Source of the DNA: Acidimangrovimonas sediminis
Lineage (GTDB): Bacteria; Pseudomonadota; Alphaproteobacteria; Rhodobacterales; Rhodobacteraceae
DNA length: 64,000 bases
NCBI RefSeq assembly: GCF_002871005.1
Contig: NZ_PHSN01000005.1
Location: forward strand, 368,001 to 432,000
Direction: 5' to 3'
Position 1 is the stretch's first letter. The number at the start of each line of letters is the position of its first letter. Shown here one piece after another: positions 1 through 9,290 of the stretch. A program made the translations under genes and the position numbers. A model generated the notes under the pieces. The model was not told the origin of the DNA. It made no database searches and saw only the letters and a program-made list of their open reading frames with translations.

Positions 1-1
1 G

Positions 2-82
2 CGGCTGCGCGGCGACGTCTCGAAATTCGTTCCCGCCCGGGTCAACGACGCGCTGTGCGAAAAGCTGCACCCCGGCGGATAA
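2..82 (+). CDS. C-terminal end of an unidentified protein (partial)
   Basis: An open frame runs in from the left edge and stops at TAA 80-82, giving the last 26 residues of a protein that ends in ...CEKLHPGG. It faces gap, and a shared hairpin terminator follows 55 bases later, which fits a real gene end. The tail is too short to assign a family, so no function is proposed. Confidence 0.5.
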   Translation, partial: RLRGDVSKFVPARVNDALCEKLHPGG

Positions 83-137
83 GCGGGAGGCTGGCGCAGG
101 GGGCGTTTCCACGCGCCCCGCAAGCCGCGAATGGAAA

Positions 138-157
138 CGGGCGCCCGAGGGCGCCCG
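138..157. terminator. Bidirectional hairpin terminator
   Basis: A perfect inverted repeat has arms CGGGCGCCC (138-146) and GGGCGCCCG (149-157). It lies between the convergent left-edge gene and gap, with a short pyrimidine run on either side. It would serve both genes. Confidence 0.55.
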
Positions 158-183
158 CTTGCGTTTCACGATCTGCGATCGGT

Positions 184-1185
184 TCAGATCAGCTTGCCCA
201 TGGCCACGGCGGTATCGCTCATCCGGTTGGAGAAGCCCCACTCATTGTCGTACCAGGTCAGGATCCGCACCATGTTGCCTTCCATGACCTTGGTCTGGTC
301 CATGTGGAAGGTCGAGGAATGCGGGTCGTGGTTGAAGTCGATCGAGACGTTCGGCTCGTCGGTATAGCCCAGGATCCCCTTCAGCGGGCCGTCGGCGGCG
401 GCGCGGATCGCGCTGTTCACCTCGTCCACCGTGGTCGGGCGCGTGCTTTCGAACACCAGATCCACGACCGAGACGTTCGGCGTCGGCACCCGGATCGACA
501 CGCCGTCGAGCTTGCCGTTGAGTTCCGGCAGCACGAGGCCCACGGCCTTGGCGGCCCCGGTCGAGGTCGGGATCATCGACATCGCCGCGGCGCGGGCGCG
601 ATACAGGTCCTTATGCATCGTGTCCAGCGTCGGCTGGTCGCCGGTGTAGCTGTGGATCGTGGTCATGAAGCCCTTGGCGATGCCGATCGAGTCGTTCAGC
701 ACCTTCGCCACCGGCGACAGGCAGTTCGTCGTGCAGGACGCGTTCGACACGACCAGGTCGTCCTTGGTCAGCGTCTCGTGGTTCACGCCGAAGACGATGG
801 TCTTGTCGGCGCCGGCGCCGGGGGCCGAGATCAGGACGCGCTTCGAGCCGTTCTCGAGGTGCACCGCGGCCTTGTCGCGCGCGGTGAAGAGACCGGTGCA
901 TTCCAGCGCGATGTCGACGTCGCCCCAGGGCAGTTCCTTCGGGTCGCGGATCGCGGTGACCTTGATCGGCCCGCGGCCGACGTCGATCGTGTCGCCGTCC
1001 ACCGTGACGGTACCCGGGAACTTGCCGTGCACGCTGTCGTAGCGGATGAGGTGGGCGTTGGTCTCGACCGGGCCGAGATCGTTGATCGCGATCACCTCGA
1101 TGTCGGTGCGACCCGATTCCACGATGGCCCGCAGCACGTTGCGGCCGATCCGCCCAAAGCCGTTGATGGCAACCTTAACTGTCAT
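184..1185 (-). CDS. gap: Glyceraldehyde-3-phosphate dehydrogenase, type I
   Basis: This 333-residue enzyme catalyses the NAD(P)-dependent oxidative phosphorylation of glyceraldehyde-3-phosphate in glycolysis and the Calvin cycle, in the cytoplasm. The N-terminal Rossmann motif NGFGRIGRN is at residues 8-16. The catalytic motif SNASCTTNC places the active Cys near residue 151. The length is the family norm. The start at 1185 was chosen because GGGAGG lies just upstream and because the upstream extension of the frame has no family resemblance. It lies near tkt, another central carbon gene. A 47-codon gene precedes it on the same strand and may share its transcript. Confidence 0.97.
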   Translation of the reverse strand: MTVKVAINGFGRIGRNVLRAIVESGRTDIEVIAINDLGPVETNAHLIRYDSVHGKFPGTVTVDGDTIDVGRGPIKVTAIRDPKELPWGDVDIALECTGLFTARDKAAVHLENGSKRVLISAPGAGADKTIVFGVNHETLTKDDLVVSNASCTTNCLSPVAKVLNDSIGIAKGFMTTIHSYTGDQPTLDTMHKDLYRARAAAMSMIPTSTGAAKAVGLVLPELNGKLDGVSIRVPTPNVSVVDLVFESTRPTTVDEVNSAIRAAADGPLKGILGYTDEPNVSIDFNHDPHSSTFHMDQTKVMEGNMVRILTWYDNEWGFSNRMSDTAVAMGKLI

Positions 1186-1353
1186 TCCTGTCCTCCCTTC
1201 GGGGATAGCGGCGATGATGTCGCGCCCCGCCGGGTCGCGGGTCAGATCGCGGGATCCATGCGGGCGCACACCCGCCGTGACCCAGGTGGTTCGGACGGGC
1301 TCGTCCCGCACAGGCCAGATTTTCGCGCAAAGATCAACCGGGGGATCAGGCTG

Positions 1354-1497
1354 TTAGCGCCAGAACTCGAGATAATCGACAAGCTCGGTCAACTTCCTGG
1401 CAAGGAACAACGTGGCGTCGCCATGGTTGAAGAGAAAGTCTGCACCGAACATCAGAACCAGGAGAAGGCCGAGAATGAGGGCGAGGCGGTCAGTCAT
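1354..1497 (-). CDS. 47-residue single-pass membrane peptide upstream of gap
   Basis: This short frame begins MTDRLALILG and ends DYLEFWR. Residues 4-23 form one hydrophobic helix followed by an amphipathic tail. It sits on the gap strand, 168 bases ahead of gap, and codon use and composition look coding. I recall similar short peptides next to gap in other Rhodobacterales, but cannot check this here. The function is unknown. The ribosome binding site is weak, which lowers confidence somewhat. Confidence 0.68.
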   Translation of the reverse strand: MTDRLALILGLLLVLMFGADFLFNHGDATLFLARKLTELVDYLEFWR

Positions 1498-1750
1498 GTC
1501 AGGTCCGATGGGCAGCTCGGCGCGCGGTGCGCGTCTTGAACGGGCGCTCCCGCCGGTCGGCGGGCGCGGGCCAGACTAGCCGCGCGGTGCGGCGAAAAGA
1601 AGCCATCGTCATGTCGCCGCGTGCGGATCACGCCGGGGTGTGGCACGACGGTGTCCGACCGCGGGCCGGGCGGCCCGATCCGGGACCCCGCCCGCCGCGG
1701 GGATAAGCCGGCAGGCAACGGCTATGGCAGGCGGGTGAAAAGGGCAGGGC

Positions 1751-2698
1751 ATGAGCGGACTTCTGGCACTTCTGGACGACGTGGCGGCGATCGCCAAGCT
1801 GACGGCGACATCGCTTGATGATGTCGCGGGGCAGGCGGCCAAGGCCGGATCCAAGGCGGCGGGCGCGGTGATCGACGACGCGGCAATGACGCCGCGCTTC
1901 GTCGACGGCATCCCGGCTGCGCGCGAATTGCCGATGGTGGCCAAGATCGCCGGCGGGTCGATATTCAACAAGCTGGTGATCCTGTTGCCGGTCGCCCTCA
2001 TCCTGTCGAGCTTCGCGCCCTGGGCGATCCAGCCGCTTCTGACGCTCGGTGGCCTGTACCTGGGGTACGAGGGGGCCGAGAAGGTGATGCACTGGATCCG
2101 CCCGGGACATGGCGAAGAGGCCGCCCCCCGCGCCCGCGACGCGGCAGAGCTGGAGGAACGCCGGGTCTCGGGGGCGATCAAGACCGATTTCATCCTCTCG
2201 GCCGAGATCATGACGATCATCCTGTCGGCGCTGACGATTTCCGAGATCTGGATGAAAGGCGCGGCGCTGGGGCTGGCCGGGGTCGGGATCACGCTGGTGG
2301 TCTACGGCGGCGTCGCGTTGATCGTGAAGGCCGACGATGTCGGGCTGCACCTGGCGCGGGTCGGGCGGCTGGGCATCACGCGGGCCGCGGGCCGCGCGCT
2401 GGTGCGGGGGATGCCGGGGTTCCTGACGCTTCTTGCGACGGTGGGGACGCTGGCGATGCTGTGGGTCGGCGGGTCGATCATCACCCACGGTCTGCACAGC
2501 TTTGGCCTGGACCAGCCGGGGCAGTCGATCGAGGCGCTGGCCGAAACGGCTGCCCATGCGGTGCCCGGGGCGGTTCAGGGCGCGGTCAAATGGCTGGTGA
2601 CGGCGCTCTGCGACGGCGTGTTCGGGTTGGCCGTGGGCTTCGTCGTGCTGGGCGTGGTGACGGGCGTGATGCGGCTTTTCGGCAAGGGCGGTCACTGA
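1751..2698 (+). CDS. DUF808 (YedI-type) inner-membrane protein
   Basis: A 315-residue polytopic membrane protein whose opening MSGLLALLDDVAAIAK and motif GGLYLGYEGAEKVMHW are typical of the DUF808/YedI family. Hydrophobic segments lie near residues 72-105, 155-195, 220-250 and 285-310, with a charged loop between the first two. No biochemical function is established for the family. It stands alone between the divergent gap unit and the convergent tkt gene, so the neighbourhood adds no clue. Confidence 0.9.
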   Translation: MSGLLALLDDVAAIAKLTATSLDDVAGQAAKAGSKAAGAVIDDAAMTPRFVDGIPAARELPMVAKIAGGSIFNKLVILLPVALILSSFAPWAIQPLLTLGGLYLGYEGAEKVMHWIRPGHGEEAAPRARDAAELEERRVSGAIKTDFILSAEIMTIILSALTISEIWMKGAALGLAGVGITLVVYGGVALIVKADDVGLHLARVGRLGITRAAGRALVRGMPGFLTLLATVGTLAMLWVGGSIITHGLHSFGLDQPGQSIEALAETAAHAVPGAVQGAVKWLVTALCDGVFGLAVGFVVLGVVTGVMRLFGKGGH

Positions 2699-3036
2699 GG
2701 GCGGCGCCCCACCCTTGGTGGGCGCTGGTGCCGTCGTCGAGGTCCTTGCTTCATCGTGCCACACCCCTCCGACGACTGAGCGTGCGGTGACGATGCAACG
2801 CGCCCTCTCATGAGGAGGGGCGGGCGCCGCCCGGACTGGTCGCCTGAGTGCCGCGGGTCTTGGTTGCAGGCTGGCATCGCGCGGGAGAGACGACTTTCAC
2901 GCAGCCCCCGATGGGGCGGTGTAGCCCACGCAGTGGCTTCCGGGCAGGGTGGGCGCGCTTGCTCGGCGAGCCGATCAAAAGAAAACCGCCCGAGGCTTGC
3001 GCCCGGGCGGTTTCCATCAGTCACGTGATCCAGGCC
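2699..3036. other. Intergenic stretch between DUF808 gene and tkt
   Basis: These 338 bases lie between two convergent genes. A GC-rich imperfect hairpin (about 2702-2726) follows the DUF808 stop codon and could end that transcript. The tkt terminator occupies 2977-3013. The open frames in the middle have weak starts and low-complexity, Arg-rich translations. I see no gene. Confidence 0.5.
2977..3013 (-). terminator. Rho-independent terminator of tkt
   Basis: The arms AAACCGCCCG (2983-2992) and CGGGCGGTTT (3004-3013) enclose an 11-base loop. On the minus strand the stem is followed by a T-rich run (TTTTCTTTT). It lies 24 bases past the tkt stop codon. Confidence 0.85.
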
Positions 3037-5061
3037 TCAGAGGCCCAGCAGTTCCTTGACCTTGGCGACGGTCGCCTCGGCGGTGATGCCGAAGTGTTCG
3101 TACAGCTCGGGTGCCGGGGCCGAGGCGCCGAAGCCCTCCATCCCGATGAAGGCGGCCTTCTGCTCGCGCCCGCGTTCGCCGAGAAGCCAGCGGTCCCAGC
3201 CGATGCGTCCCGCGGCCTCGATCGCCACGCGCACGGGGCCCGCGGGCAGCACGCGCTTGCGGTAGGCCTCGTCCTGCTCGGCGAACAGCTCCATTGACGG
3301 CATCGACACCACGCGGGTGCCGATGCCGGCCTCTTCCAGCTTCGCCTTGGCGGCCATCGCGATCTCGACCTCGGAGCCGGTTGCCATCAGGATCGCCTGA
3401 CGCTTGCCGGTCGCCTCGGCCAGGACATAGGCGCCCTGGGCCGTGAGGTTCTTGGTCGTGTGCTTCTCGCGCTGAAGCGGCAGGTTCTGGCGGCTGAGCG
3501 CCATGACCGACGGCCGGGTCTTCTCGGTCAGCGCGATCTCCCAGGCCTCGGCGGTCTCGACCGTGTCGGCGGGGCGGAAGACCAGCGTGTTCGGCGTTGC
3601 GCGGCTGATCGCGAGGTGTTCCACCGGCTGGTGCGTCGGGCCGTCCTCGCCCAGGCCGATCGAGTCATGCGTCATGACATAGACCACCGGCACGCCCATC
3701 AGCGCCGACAGGCGCATCGCGCCGCGGGCATAGTCGGTGAAGCACATGAAGGTGCCGCCGTAGGGACGCACGCCGCCATGCAGCACGAGGCCGTTCATCG
3801 CCGCCGCCATGCCGTGCTCACGGATGCCGTAATGCACGTAGCGGCCCTTGCGGTCCTCGGGGCCGAAGATGCCCAGATCGGCCGTCAGCGTGTTGTTCGA
3901 GCCGGTCAGGTCGGCCGAGCCGCCGATCGTTTCGGGCATCGCCGGGTTCACGACCTCAAGCACCATCTCGGACGACTTGCGCGTCGCGACCTTGGGCTTG
4001 GCCTCGCTCACCTGCTTCTTCAGCGCGCGGATCGTGGCGGCCAGTTTCTTCGGCGCGTCCAGCGCGAAGACGCGGGCGAATTCCGCCTGACGGCTGTCCG
4101 ACAGCTCTGCCAGACGGCCTTCCCACGCGGTGCGCGCCTCGGCGCCCTGCGACCCGATCTTTTCCCAGGCGGACTTGATGTCGGCCGGGATCTCGAAGGC
4201 GGGGGCGGTCCAGCCGTAGATCTCGCGCACCTTGGCGATCTCGTCGGGGCCCAGAGGCGAGCCATGCGCGCCCTTGGTGTCCTGCTTGGCGGGGCTGCCG
4301 AAACCGATGTGGGTCTTGCAGTCGATCATCACCGGGCGGTCGGATTTCTTCGCCTCGGTCAGCGCGCGGTCGATGTCCTCGGGGTCGTGGCCGTCACAGG
4401 CCAGAACCTTCCAGCCCGCGGCTTCGAACCGGCCGTGCTGATCGGTGATGTCCGAGAGCGAGACCTTACCGTCGATCGAGATGCCGTTGTTGTCCCACAT
4501 CACGATCAGCTTCGACAGCTTCTGCATGCCGGCAAGGCCGATGGCCTCCTGACTGATGCCTTCCATCAGGCAGCCGTCGCCCGCGATGACGTAGGTGTGA
4601 TGGTCCTGCACCTTCTTGCCGAAGCGCGCGCGCAGCGATTCCTCGGCCATGGCGAAGCCGACCGAGGTGGCGATGCCTTGGCCCAGCGGGCCGGTCGTCG
4701 TCTCGATTCCCTTGGCGTGGCCGTATTCCGGGTGGCCCGCGGTCTTGGCGCCCCACTGGCGGAAATTCTTGATCTCGTCGATCGTCATCCCCTCATACCC
4801 GGTCAGGTAGAGCAGGCCGTAGAGCAGCATCGAGCCATGGCCCGCGGACAGGATGAACCGGTCGCGGTCGGCCCAATCCGGGGCGGATGCGTCGAATTTC
4901 AGGTGTTTTTCGAACAGCACGGTCGCGACGTCGGCCATGCCCATCGGCATGCCGGGGTGACCGGAATTGGCGGCTTGCACCGCATCCATCGCCAGCACGC
5001 GGAGAGCCGCGGCTTTCATCCAGTGGTCGGGGTGCGTCTTGCGCAGCGTCTCGATATCCAA
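3037..5061 (-). CDS. tkt: Transketolase
   Basis: A 674-residue, thiamine-diphosphate-dependent enzyme that moves two-carbon ketol units in the pentose phosphate and Calvin cycles. Visible motifs are [11 protein letters not shown] near the N-terminus, the GHGSMLLYG segment, the TPP/metal motif [13 protein letters not shown], and the pyrimidine-domain segment [16 protein letters not shown]. Its length is typical. The start is a TTG at 5061 with GGAGGAG just upstream. The longer in-frame ATG versions add Arg-rich sequence unlike the family and would run past the proposed promoter. Confidence 0.96.
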   Translation of the reverse strand: MDIETLRKTHPDHWMKAAALRVLAMDAVQAANSGHPGMPMGMADVATVLFEKHLKFDASAPDWADRDRFILSAGHGSMLLYGLLYLTGYEGMTIDEIKNFRQWGAKTAGHPEYGHAKGIETTTGPLGQGIATSVGFAMAEESLRARFGKKVQDHHTYVIAGDGCLMEGISQEAIGLAGMQKLSKLIVMWDNNGISIDGKVSLSDITDQHGRFEAAGWKVLACDGHDPEDIDRALTEAKKSDRPVMIDCKTHIGFGSPAKQDTKGAHGSPLGPDEIAKVREIYGWTAPAFEIPADIKSAWEKIGSQGAEARTAWEGRLAELSDSRQAEFARVFALDAPKKLAATIRALKKQVSEAKPKVATRKSSEMVLEVVNPAMPETIGGSADLTGSNNTLTADLGIFGPEDRKGRYVHYGIREHGMAAAMNGLVLHGGVRPYGGTFMCFTDYARGAMRLSALMGVPVVYVMTHDSIGLGEDGPTHQPVEHLAISRATPNTLVFRPADTVETAEAWEIALTEKTRPSVMALSRQNLPLQREKHTTKNLTAQGAYVLAEATGKRQAILMATGSEVEIAMAAKAKLEEAGIGTRVVSMPSMELFAEQDEAYRKRVLPAGPVRVAIEAAGRIGWDRWLLGERGREQKAAFIGMEGFGASAPAPELYEHFGITAEATVAKVKELLGL

Positions 5062-5108
5062 GGGGCTCCTCCACAGCGTTTCGCGCAACTTTCGCGCCTG
5101 AAAGGGCG

Positions 5109-5136
5109 GTGATACCAGTCTTTCGGCACGATTCAA
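5109..5136 (-). promoter_or_regulatory. Candidate sigma-70 promoter of tkt
   Basis: On the minus strand TTGAAT (complement of 5131-5136) and TATCAC (complement of 5109-5114) are 16 bases apart. The -10 element lies about 50 bases ahead of the TTG start, which supports that short start. The rest of the 5062-5367 gap is GC-rich with no gene visible. A TATCAT-like element near 5277 could be the -10 of the plus-strand coiled-coil/zapA unit. Confidence 0.45.
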
Positions 5137-5367
5137 GCGCAGCCGGTGCCGCAGGGCGGGGTTTTCCGCGGGATCGGGGCGTCGGGGCGGGGCATTCCGC
5201 ATGCCTGCTCGGCGGTCTCTCGCGTCGCGGGCGGGGCAGGGCGAAGGTTGGGGGGCGCATTCGCCGGGCGCTTTGGTCTATCATCGGGCAAGCCCCGGAG
5301 AAGGCAGCGATTCGCCCCTTTCGGCCGGGCCCCGCGCGGCCCGGCCCAAGGCAAGGAGAGAGACGAG

Positions 5368-5940
5368 ATGAACGAGATCGCCGAGCTGGAGCGCCGCATC
5401 GCCGCCGCGCTGGACCGCATCGGCCGGGGCCTCGAGCAGGGATCCGCGGCTGCCGCGGCGCCCGCGCCCGGCACCGCCATTCCCAACCCCGAGGCCGAGG
5501 CGGAGCGCGCTGCCGTGCTGACGGCCAAGGATGACGAGATCGCCCGCCTGTCCGAGGAACTGGCCGCTGAGCGCGACACCAACGCCCAGCTTTCCGAACG
5601 CGTGCGCGCCGTGAAGGAGAAGCAGGAGACCGGGGTCAACACGCTGGAGCGCAAGCTGGCCGAAATGACGCGCCAGCTCGACACCCAGGGGCTGGAACTC
5701 CAGCGCATGAAGAAGACCAACATCCAGCTGCGCGAGACGATCCGTACCCTGCGCGAGGCGATGCAGGACGGGTTGACCGAACCGCACCTGGTGAACAAGT
5801 CGATGCTGGCCGAGCTCGAGGCGCTGCGCGCCAGCCGCGCGGCCGAGATCGCCGAGATGGACGAGATCCTTGCCGGGATCGAACCGCTGCTTGGCCGGAT
5901 CCCGGCCAGGGCCGCAAGCATGGAGACGCCCGATGCCTGA
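5368..5940 (+). CDS. Coiled-coil protein encoded upstream of zapA
   Basis: A 190-residue soluble protein. After an Ala/Pro-rich linker (about residues 28-42), heptad-like Glu/Leu/Arg-rich sequence runs from about 45 to 165 and predicts a long coiled coil. The start at 5368 has AAGGAGAG upstream. The stop overlaps the zapA start by 8 bases, so the two genes are translationally coupled. That coupling suggests a job in cell division with ZapA, but this is inference and no catalytic motif is present. Confidence 0.82.
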   Translation: MNEIAELERRIAAALDRIGRGLEQGSAAAAAPAPGTAIPNPEAEAERAAVLTAKDDEIARLSEELAAERDTNAQLSERVRAVKEKQETGVNTLERKLAEMTRQLDTQGLELQRMKKTNIQLRETIRTLREAMQDGLTEPHLVNKSMLAELEALRASRAAEIAEMDEILAGIEPLLGRIPARAASMETPDA

Positions 5941-6328
5941 TATCGAGATCATGATCGGCGGCCGTGGCTTCATGGTCGGCTGCCAGGAAGGGGAGGAGCA
6001 TTTCCTGCGCACCGCGGCGCAGATGCTCGACACCGAGGCGCAGGCGCTGCTGGTGCAGACCGGGCGCATCCCCGAGGTGCGGATGCTTCTGATGGCGGGG
6101 CTGATGCTGGCCGACAAGACCGCCGGCGCCGAGGATCAGCTGCGCGACGCCGAGGCCCGGCTGGCCGAGGTCGAGGCCGAGCTGGCCGAGCTGAAATCCC
6201 GCCCCGGTCCGCCGCCCGAGAAGATCGAGGTGCCGGTGATCCCGCAGGTGATGACCGACACGCTGGCCGAGATCGCCGCCCGCACCGAGGCGCTGGCCGA
6301 CCGCATCGAGGAACGGGCCGCCTCGTAG
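5933..6328 (+). CDS. zapA: Cell division protein ZapA
   Basis: A 131-residue ZapA family protein, a promoter of FtsZ bundling at the Z-ring. It has the short N-terminal domain (MPDIEIMIGGRGFMVGCQEG) followed by LRTAAQMLDTEA and a C-terminal coiled coil from about residue 55 to 85. An extra Pro-rich linker and a final helix follow, as in alphaproteobacterial members. The start at 5933 overlaps the upstream coiled-coil gene by 8 bases and has GGAG before it. Confidence 0.9.
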   Translation: MPDIEIMIGGRGFMVGCQEGEEHFLRTAAQMLDTEAQALLVQTGRIPEVRMLLMAGLMLADKTAGAEDQLRDAEARLAEVEAELAELKSRPGPPPEKIEVPVIPQVMTDTLAEIAARTEALADRIEERAAS

Positions 6329-6348
6329 GGTGCGTTTCGACGCACCCT
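6327..6348 (+). terminator. Hairpin after zapA
   Basis: The arms AGGGTGCG (6327-6334) and CGCACCCT (6341-6348) start within the zapA stop codon. Zap A is convergent with the LysR gene. There is no real T tract, so it may be only a weak terminator. Confidence 0.45.
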
Positions 6349-6370
6349 CTGCCGTCTCGTAGCGCGCGTT

Positions 6371-7273
6371 TCAGGCGAATTCCGTCTCGCGGGCGCGGAG
6401 GGCACCGACCACCTGCTCGGCAAAGCGCGACGAGGCCACCGGCAGCGACCGCCCCTTCATCTGACCGAGGAACAGGTTCCCCGCCGGCAGGTCGCGCTCC
6501 GGGATGCGGCGCAGGGTCAGCCCCGGCGACGCCTCGAGTCCGACCGGGATGTGAAACCCGACCGCCCCCTCGTGCAGCACGTAATGCCTTATCAGCTCGA
6601 ACGAATCCGTTTCCAGCACCGGGGAGAGCCGGCGCGAGGTGGGCTTCAGCGCCGCGTCCAGAAGGCTTCGCACCCCCAACTCGGCCCGGGGCACGACATG
6701 GGGGAAGTCGACGCAGTCGCGCAGCCGAAGGCCGGGGCGGCGGGCCAGCGGATGATCCTCGGCGAAGATCGCGCAGACCGGCTGTTTCAGCGCGTAGAGG
6801 ATCTGGAAATCCACCATGTGCACCGGCTCGAACACCAGCGCGAGGTCGGAGTTGAAGCTGGCAAGGTCCTTCTCCGCCTGCGACCGGTCGCGGACGTTCA
6901 CCTCGAAGGTCACGGCGGGGTGGGCGCGGCGGTAGGCCGCGATCTCGTGCGGCAGGAAATACGGGATCAGCGCCTGCGAGGCGGCGATGGTCACCTTGCC
7001 GCGCCGCACCCCTGACAGGTCGGCGGCCTGCGACCGGATCCGCTGCAGGTCCGAGTTCTGGCCGCGGTAATGTTGCAGGACCAGCTCTCCCGCAGGGTTC
7101 AGCCGCATCCCCGTCGTCAGCCGCTCGAAGATCTCGTAGCCGAATTCCTGCTCGAACCGCTGGATCCGCCGGTTCAGCGCCGAGGCCGTGATCGCCGTGT
7201 CCTCCGCCGCCTTGCGGATAGACCCCGCCCGGGCCACCGCCTCGATCAGGCGGAAGGTTTCCATGTGACGCAT
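6371..7273 (-). CDS. LysR-family transcriptional regulator
   Basis: A 300-residue LysR-type regulator. A winged helix-turn-helix occupies residues 1-62 (METFRLIEAVARAGSIRKAAED...NRRIQRFEQEFG), and a LysR substrate domain runs from about 90 to 295. The start at 7273 has GAGG at suitable spacing, while the 25-residue upstream extension does not resemble the family. It is divergent from the ABC transporter starting at 7424 and probably controls it in response to the imported compound. Confidence 0.9.
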   Translation of the reverse strand: MRHMETFRLIEAVARAGSIRKAAEDTAITASALNRRIQRFEQEFGYEIFERLTTGMRLNPAGELVLQHYRGQNSDLQRIRSQAADLSGVRRGKVTIAASQALIPYFLPHEIAAYRRAHPAVTFEVNVRDRSQAEKDLASFNSDLALVFEPVHMVDFQILYALKQPVCAIFAEDHPLARRPGLRLRDCVDFPHVVPRAELGVRSLLDAALKPTSRRLSPVLETDSFELIRHYVLHEGAVGFHIPVGLEASPGLTLRRIPERDLPAGNLFLGQMKGRSLPVASSRFAEQVVGALRARETEFA

Positions 7274-7283
7274 CGGGTGCCTC

Positions 7284-7308
7284 GTGCAAGGTGGTGCAAA
7301 AAATGCAA
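7284..7308. promoter_or_regulatory. Candidate LysR operator
   Basis: The 150-base LysR/ABC intergenic region holds TGCA-N5-TGCA (7295-7307), with a further GTGCAA at 7284-7289. LysR-type sites are short, imperfect dyads in divergent promoters, so this is the best candidate. It is not a proven site. Confidence 0.4.
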
Positions 7309-7423
7309 CGGGTTGACGAAATATTAGCATTTCCCCGACGCACGGCAATCCGTCATCCTTTCCGGCAAGGCCATTTCAACCGTGCTCCCCGCGACAGGGG
7401 GAGGCATTCGCAGGGACCCAGAC

Positions 7424-8425
7424 ATGACGCGCTCCTCCTCCTCGCCCATCGCCCTTACCCGCCGGTCGTTGCTGACCGCCACCGGTGCCGCCGCGGCGTC
7501 GCTTGCCATGCCGGCGGTGCTTCGCGCAGCGGGGCCCACGCTGCGCATCGGCTATTGGCCGATCTCGGCGGGGCTGCCGTTCTATGCCGCGGTCGAGGAG
7601 GGGTATTTCAAGGCTGCGGGGGTGACCGTCGAGGTGCAGCGCTACGCCGGTGCCCAGCAGATCACCGAGGCGATGCTGGCCGGCCGGGCCGACGGCTGCG
7701 CCAACGGCACCGGCAGCGCCAACCAGGCGATCGCCGAGCTGGCCCAGCCCGGGCTGATCAAGTTCATCTGCTCGAACCCGACGAACGAGAAATACGTCCT
7801 CGACGAGATCATCGTGGCCAAGGACAGCCCCTACAAGACCATCGCCGATCTTGCCGGCAAGCGCGTGGCGGGCGGCCCGGGGATCCAGAACATGACGCTG
7901 GCGCGCACGGTGTTCGAAAAGGCCGGCGCCAAGGGCGCGCAGGTGGTCGAACTGCCCTTCGGCCAGCACGTCGCCGCCATCGCCTCGGGCCAGATCGACG
8001 CGGCCTACACCCTGGAGCCGCAGGGCACGATCGGCCGCATGAACGGCACCACCCGCACGCTCGAGGCCGGGGTGATCGCGCGCTACATCCTGGGCGACCC
8101 GATGGCGCCGTGGCACGGCGGGGCGGCCTCGCTGACGGGTGCCTTCCTCAAGGACCACCCCGATGAGGCCAAGGCCTATATCGCCGCCTACCGAAAGGGC
8201 GTGGCCTATGTCCGCGACAACCCCGAGGAAAGCCGCAAGTACTTTGCCAACTACACCTCGATCTCGGGCGACCTGGTGCAGGAAGTGCCGCTGTCGGGCT
8301 ACACGATGTACGACGAGTTCACGCCGGAATCCGTCGCCTATTTCCAGAAGTTCTTCGACCTCTTCTCCGACGCCGGCATCTTCTCGGCTCCGCTCGACGT
8401 GTCGGGCATGATCTACAAGGCCTGA
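7424..8425 (+). CDS. ABC transporter substrate-binding protein, NitT/TauT type
   Basis: A 333-residue periplasmic binding protein (SsuA/THI5-like, NMT1 fold). The N-terminus has a twin-arginine signal (LTRRSLLTATGAAAASLAMP) cleaved around residue 38. The mature start LRIGYWPISAGLPFYAAVEEGYF and the GGPGIQNMTL segment fit the family. It is the first gene of an SBP-permease-ATPase-AtzH/HpxZ-like unit with gaps of a few bases or overlaps. The ligand cannot be read from sequence. The terminal gene hints at a ureido or amide nitrogen compound. Confidence 0.9.
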   Translation: MTRSSSSPIALTRRSLLTATGAAAASLAMPAVLRAAGPTLRIGYWPISAGLPFYAAVEEGYFKAAGVTVEVQRYAGAQQITEAMLAGRADGCANGTGSANQAIAELAQPGLIKFICSNPTNEKYVLDEIIVAKDSPYKTIADLAGKRVAGGPGIQNMTLARTVFEKAGAKGAQVVELPFGQHVAAIASGQIDAAYTLEPQGTIGRMNGTTRTLEAGVIARYILGDPMAPWHGGAASLTGAFLKDHPDEAKAYIAAYRKGVAYVRDNPEESRKYFANYTSISGDLVQEVPLSGYTMYDEFTPESVAYFQKFFDLFSDAGIFSAPLDVSGMIYKA

Positions 8426-8427
8426 CG

Positions 8428-9288
8428 ATGAGCGCGGACATGACCGATCCCGCCCCGCTGGCCGCCCCGCCTGACGCGGGCAGCATCCGGGCGCTGCCGT
8501 CCCGGGCGCAGGCCCGCCGCCGCGCCGCGCGCGAACGGGCGGTGGGGCTTCTCCTGCCGGTCGTGGGGGCGGTGGCGCTTTTCGTGATCTGGGCGCTGGT
8601 CGCGCAGATGAAGCTCATCACGCCGATCCTGCTGCCGGGGCCGATCCCGGTGCTGGCGACGCTGGTGCAGGGCCTCGCGGGCGGCAAGCTGATGATGGAT
8701 TTCGCCGTCACGGTGCTTCGCACGCTGGAGGCCTTCGCGATCTCGGCGGTGATCGGCATGCCGCTGGGGGTCCTGCTGGGCAGCAACGAGAAGGCCTATC
8801 GCAGCGTCGAGTTCCTGATCGACTTCTTCCGCTCCACCCCGGCCTCGGCAATGATCCCGCTGTTCCTGCTGATCTTCGGCGTGTCGGATTTCAACAAGGT
8901 GGCGATCGCGGCCTTCGGCGCGGTGCTGATCGTGATTTTCAACTCGGCCTACGGCGTGATGAACGCCCGCAAGCAGCGCATCATGGCGGCCCGCGTGATG
9001 GGCGCCTCCGGCTGGCGGGTGTTCCGAGACGTGCTGATCTGGGAAAGCCTGCAGCCCAGCTTCGTCGGCCTGCGCACCGCCGTTTCGATGGCCCTCGTCG
9101 TCGTGGTGGTAGCCGAGATGTTCATCGGCTCCACCAACGGCCTCGGCCATGCCATCCTCGACGCGCAACAGGTGCTAAACGTGAAACTGATGTACGCGGC
9201 GATCCTTGCCACCGGCATCCTCGGCTATCTGCTGAACATCCTCTTCCTCTACGCCGAGCGTCGCATCGTCCACTGGAGCGGGAGGTGA
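8428..9288 (+). CDS. ABC transporter permease, SsuC/TauC type
   Basis: A 286-residue inner-membrane permease. A basic N-terminus is followed by about six hydrophobic segments between residues 45 and 275. The EAA loop MGASGWRVFRDVLIWESLQPSFVGLR contacts the ATPase. It begins 2 bases after the binding-protein stop codon, so the genes form one operon. Confidence 0.9.
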   Translation: MSADMTDPAPLAAPPDAGSIRALPSRAQARRRAARERAVGLLLPVVGAVALFVIWALVAQMKLITPILLPGPIPVLATLVQGLAGGKLMMDFAVTVLRTLEAFAISAVIGMPLGVLLGSNEKAYRSVEFLIDFFRSTPASAMIPLFLLIFGVSDFNKVAIAAFGAVLIVIFNSAYGVMNARKQRIMAARVMGASGWRVFRDVLIWESLQPSFVGLRTAVSMALVVVVVAEMFIGSTNGLGHAILDAQQVLNVKLMYAAILATGILGYLLNILFLYAERRIVHWSGR

Positions 9289-9290
9289 GC

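Noticed and set aside
55..1539. Long open frame antisense to gap
   Set aside because: GC-rich DNA keeps long antisense frames open. The translation is His/Arg/Ala-rich without domains, while gap on the other strand is certain. The same reasoning removed the long frames at 3460-5112, 13027-14496, 15389-16627, 23621-25480, 28683-30389, 36462-39389 and 47022-48722.
2692..3024. Minus-strand frame of 110 residues before tkt
   Set aside because: It covers the tkt terminator, has no ribosome binding site and no coding-like composition.
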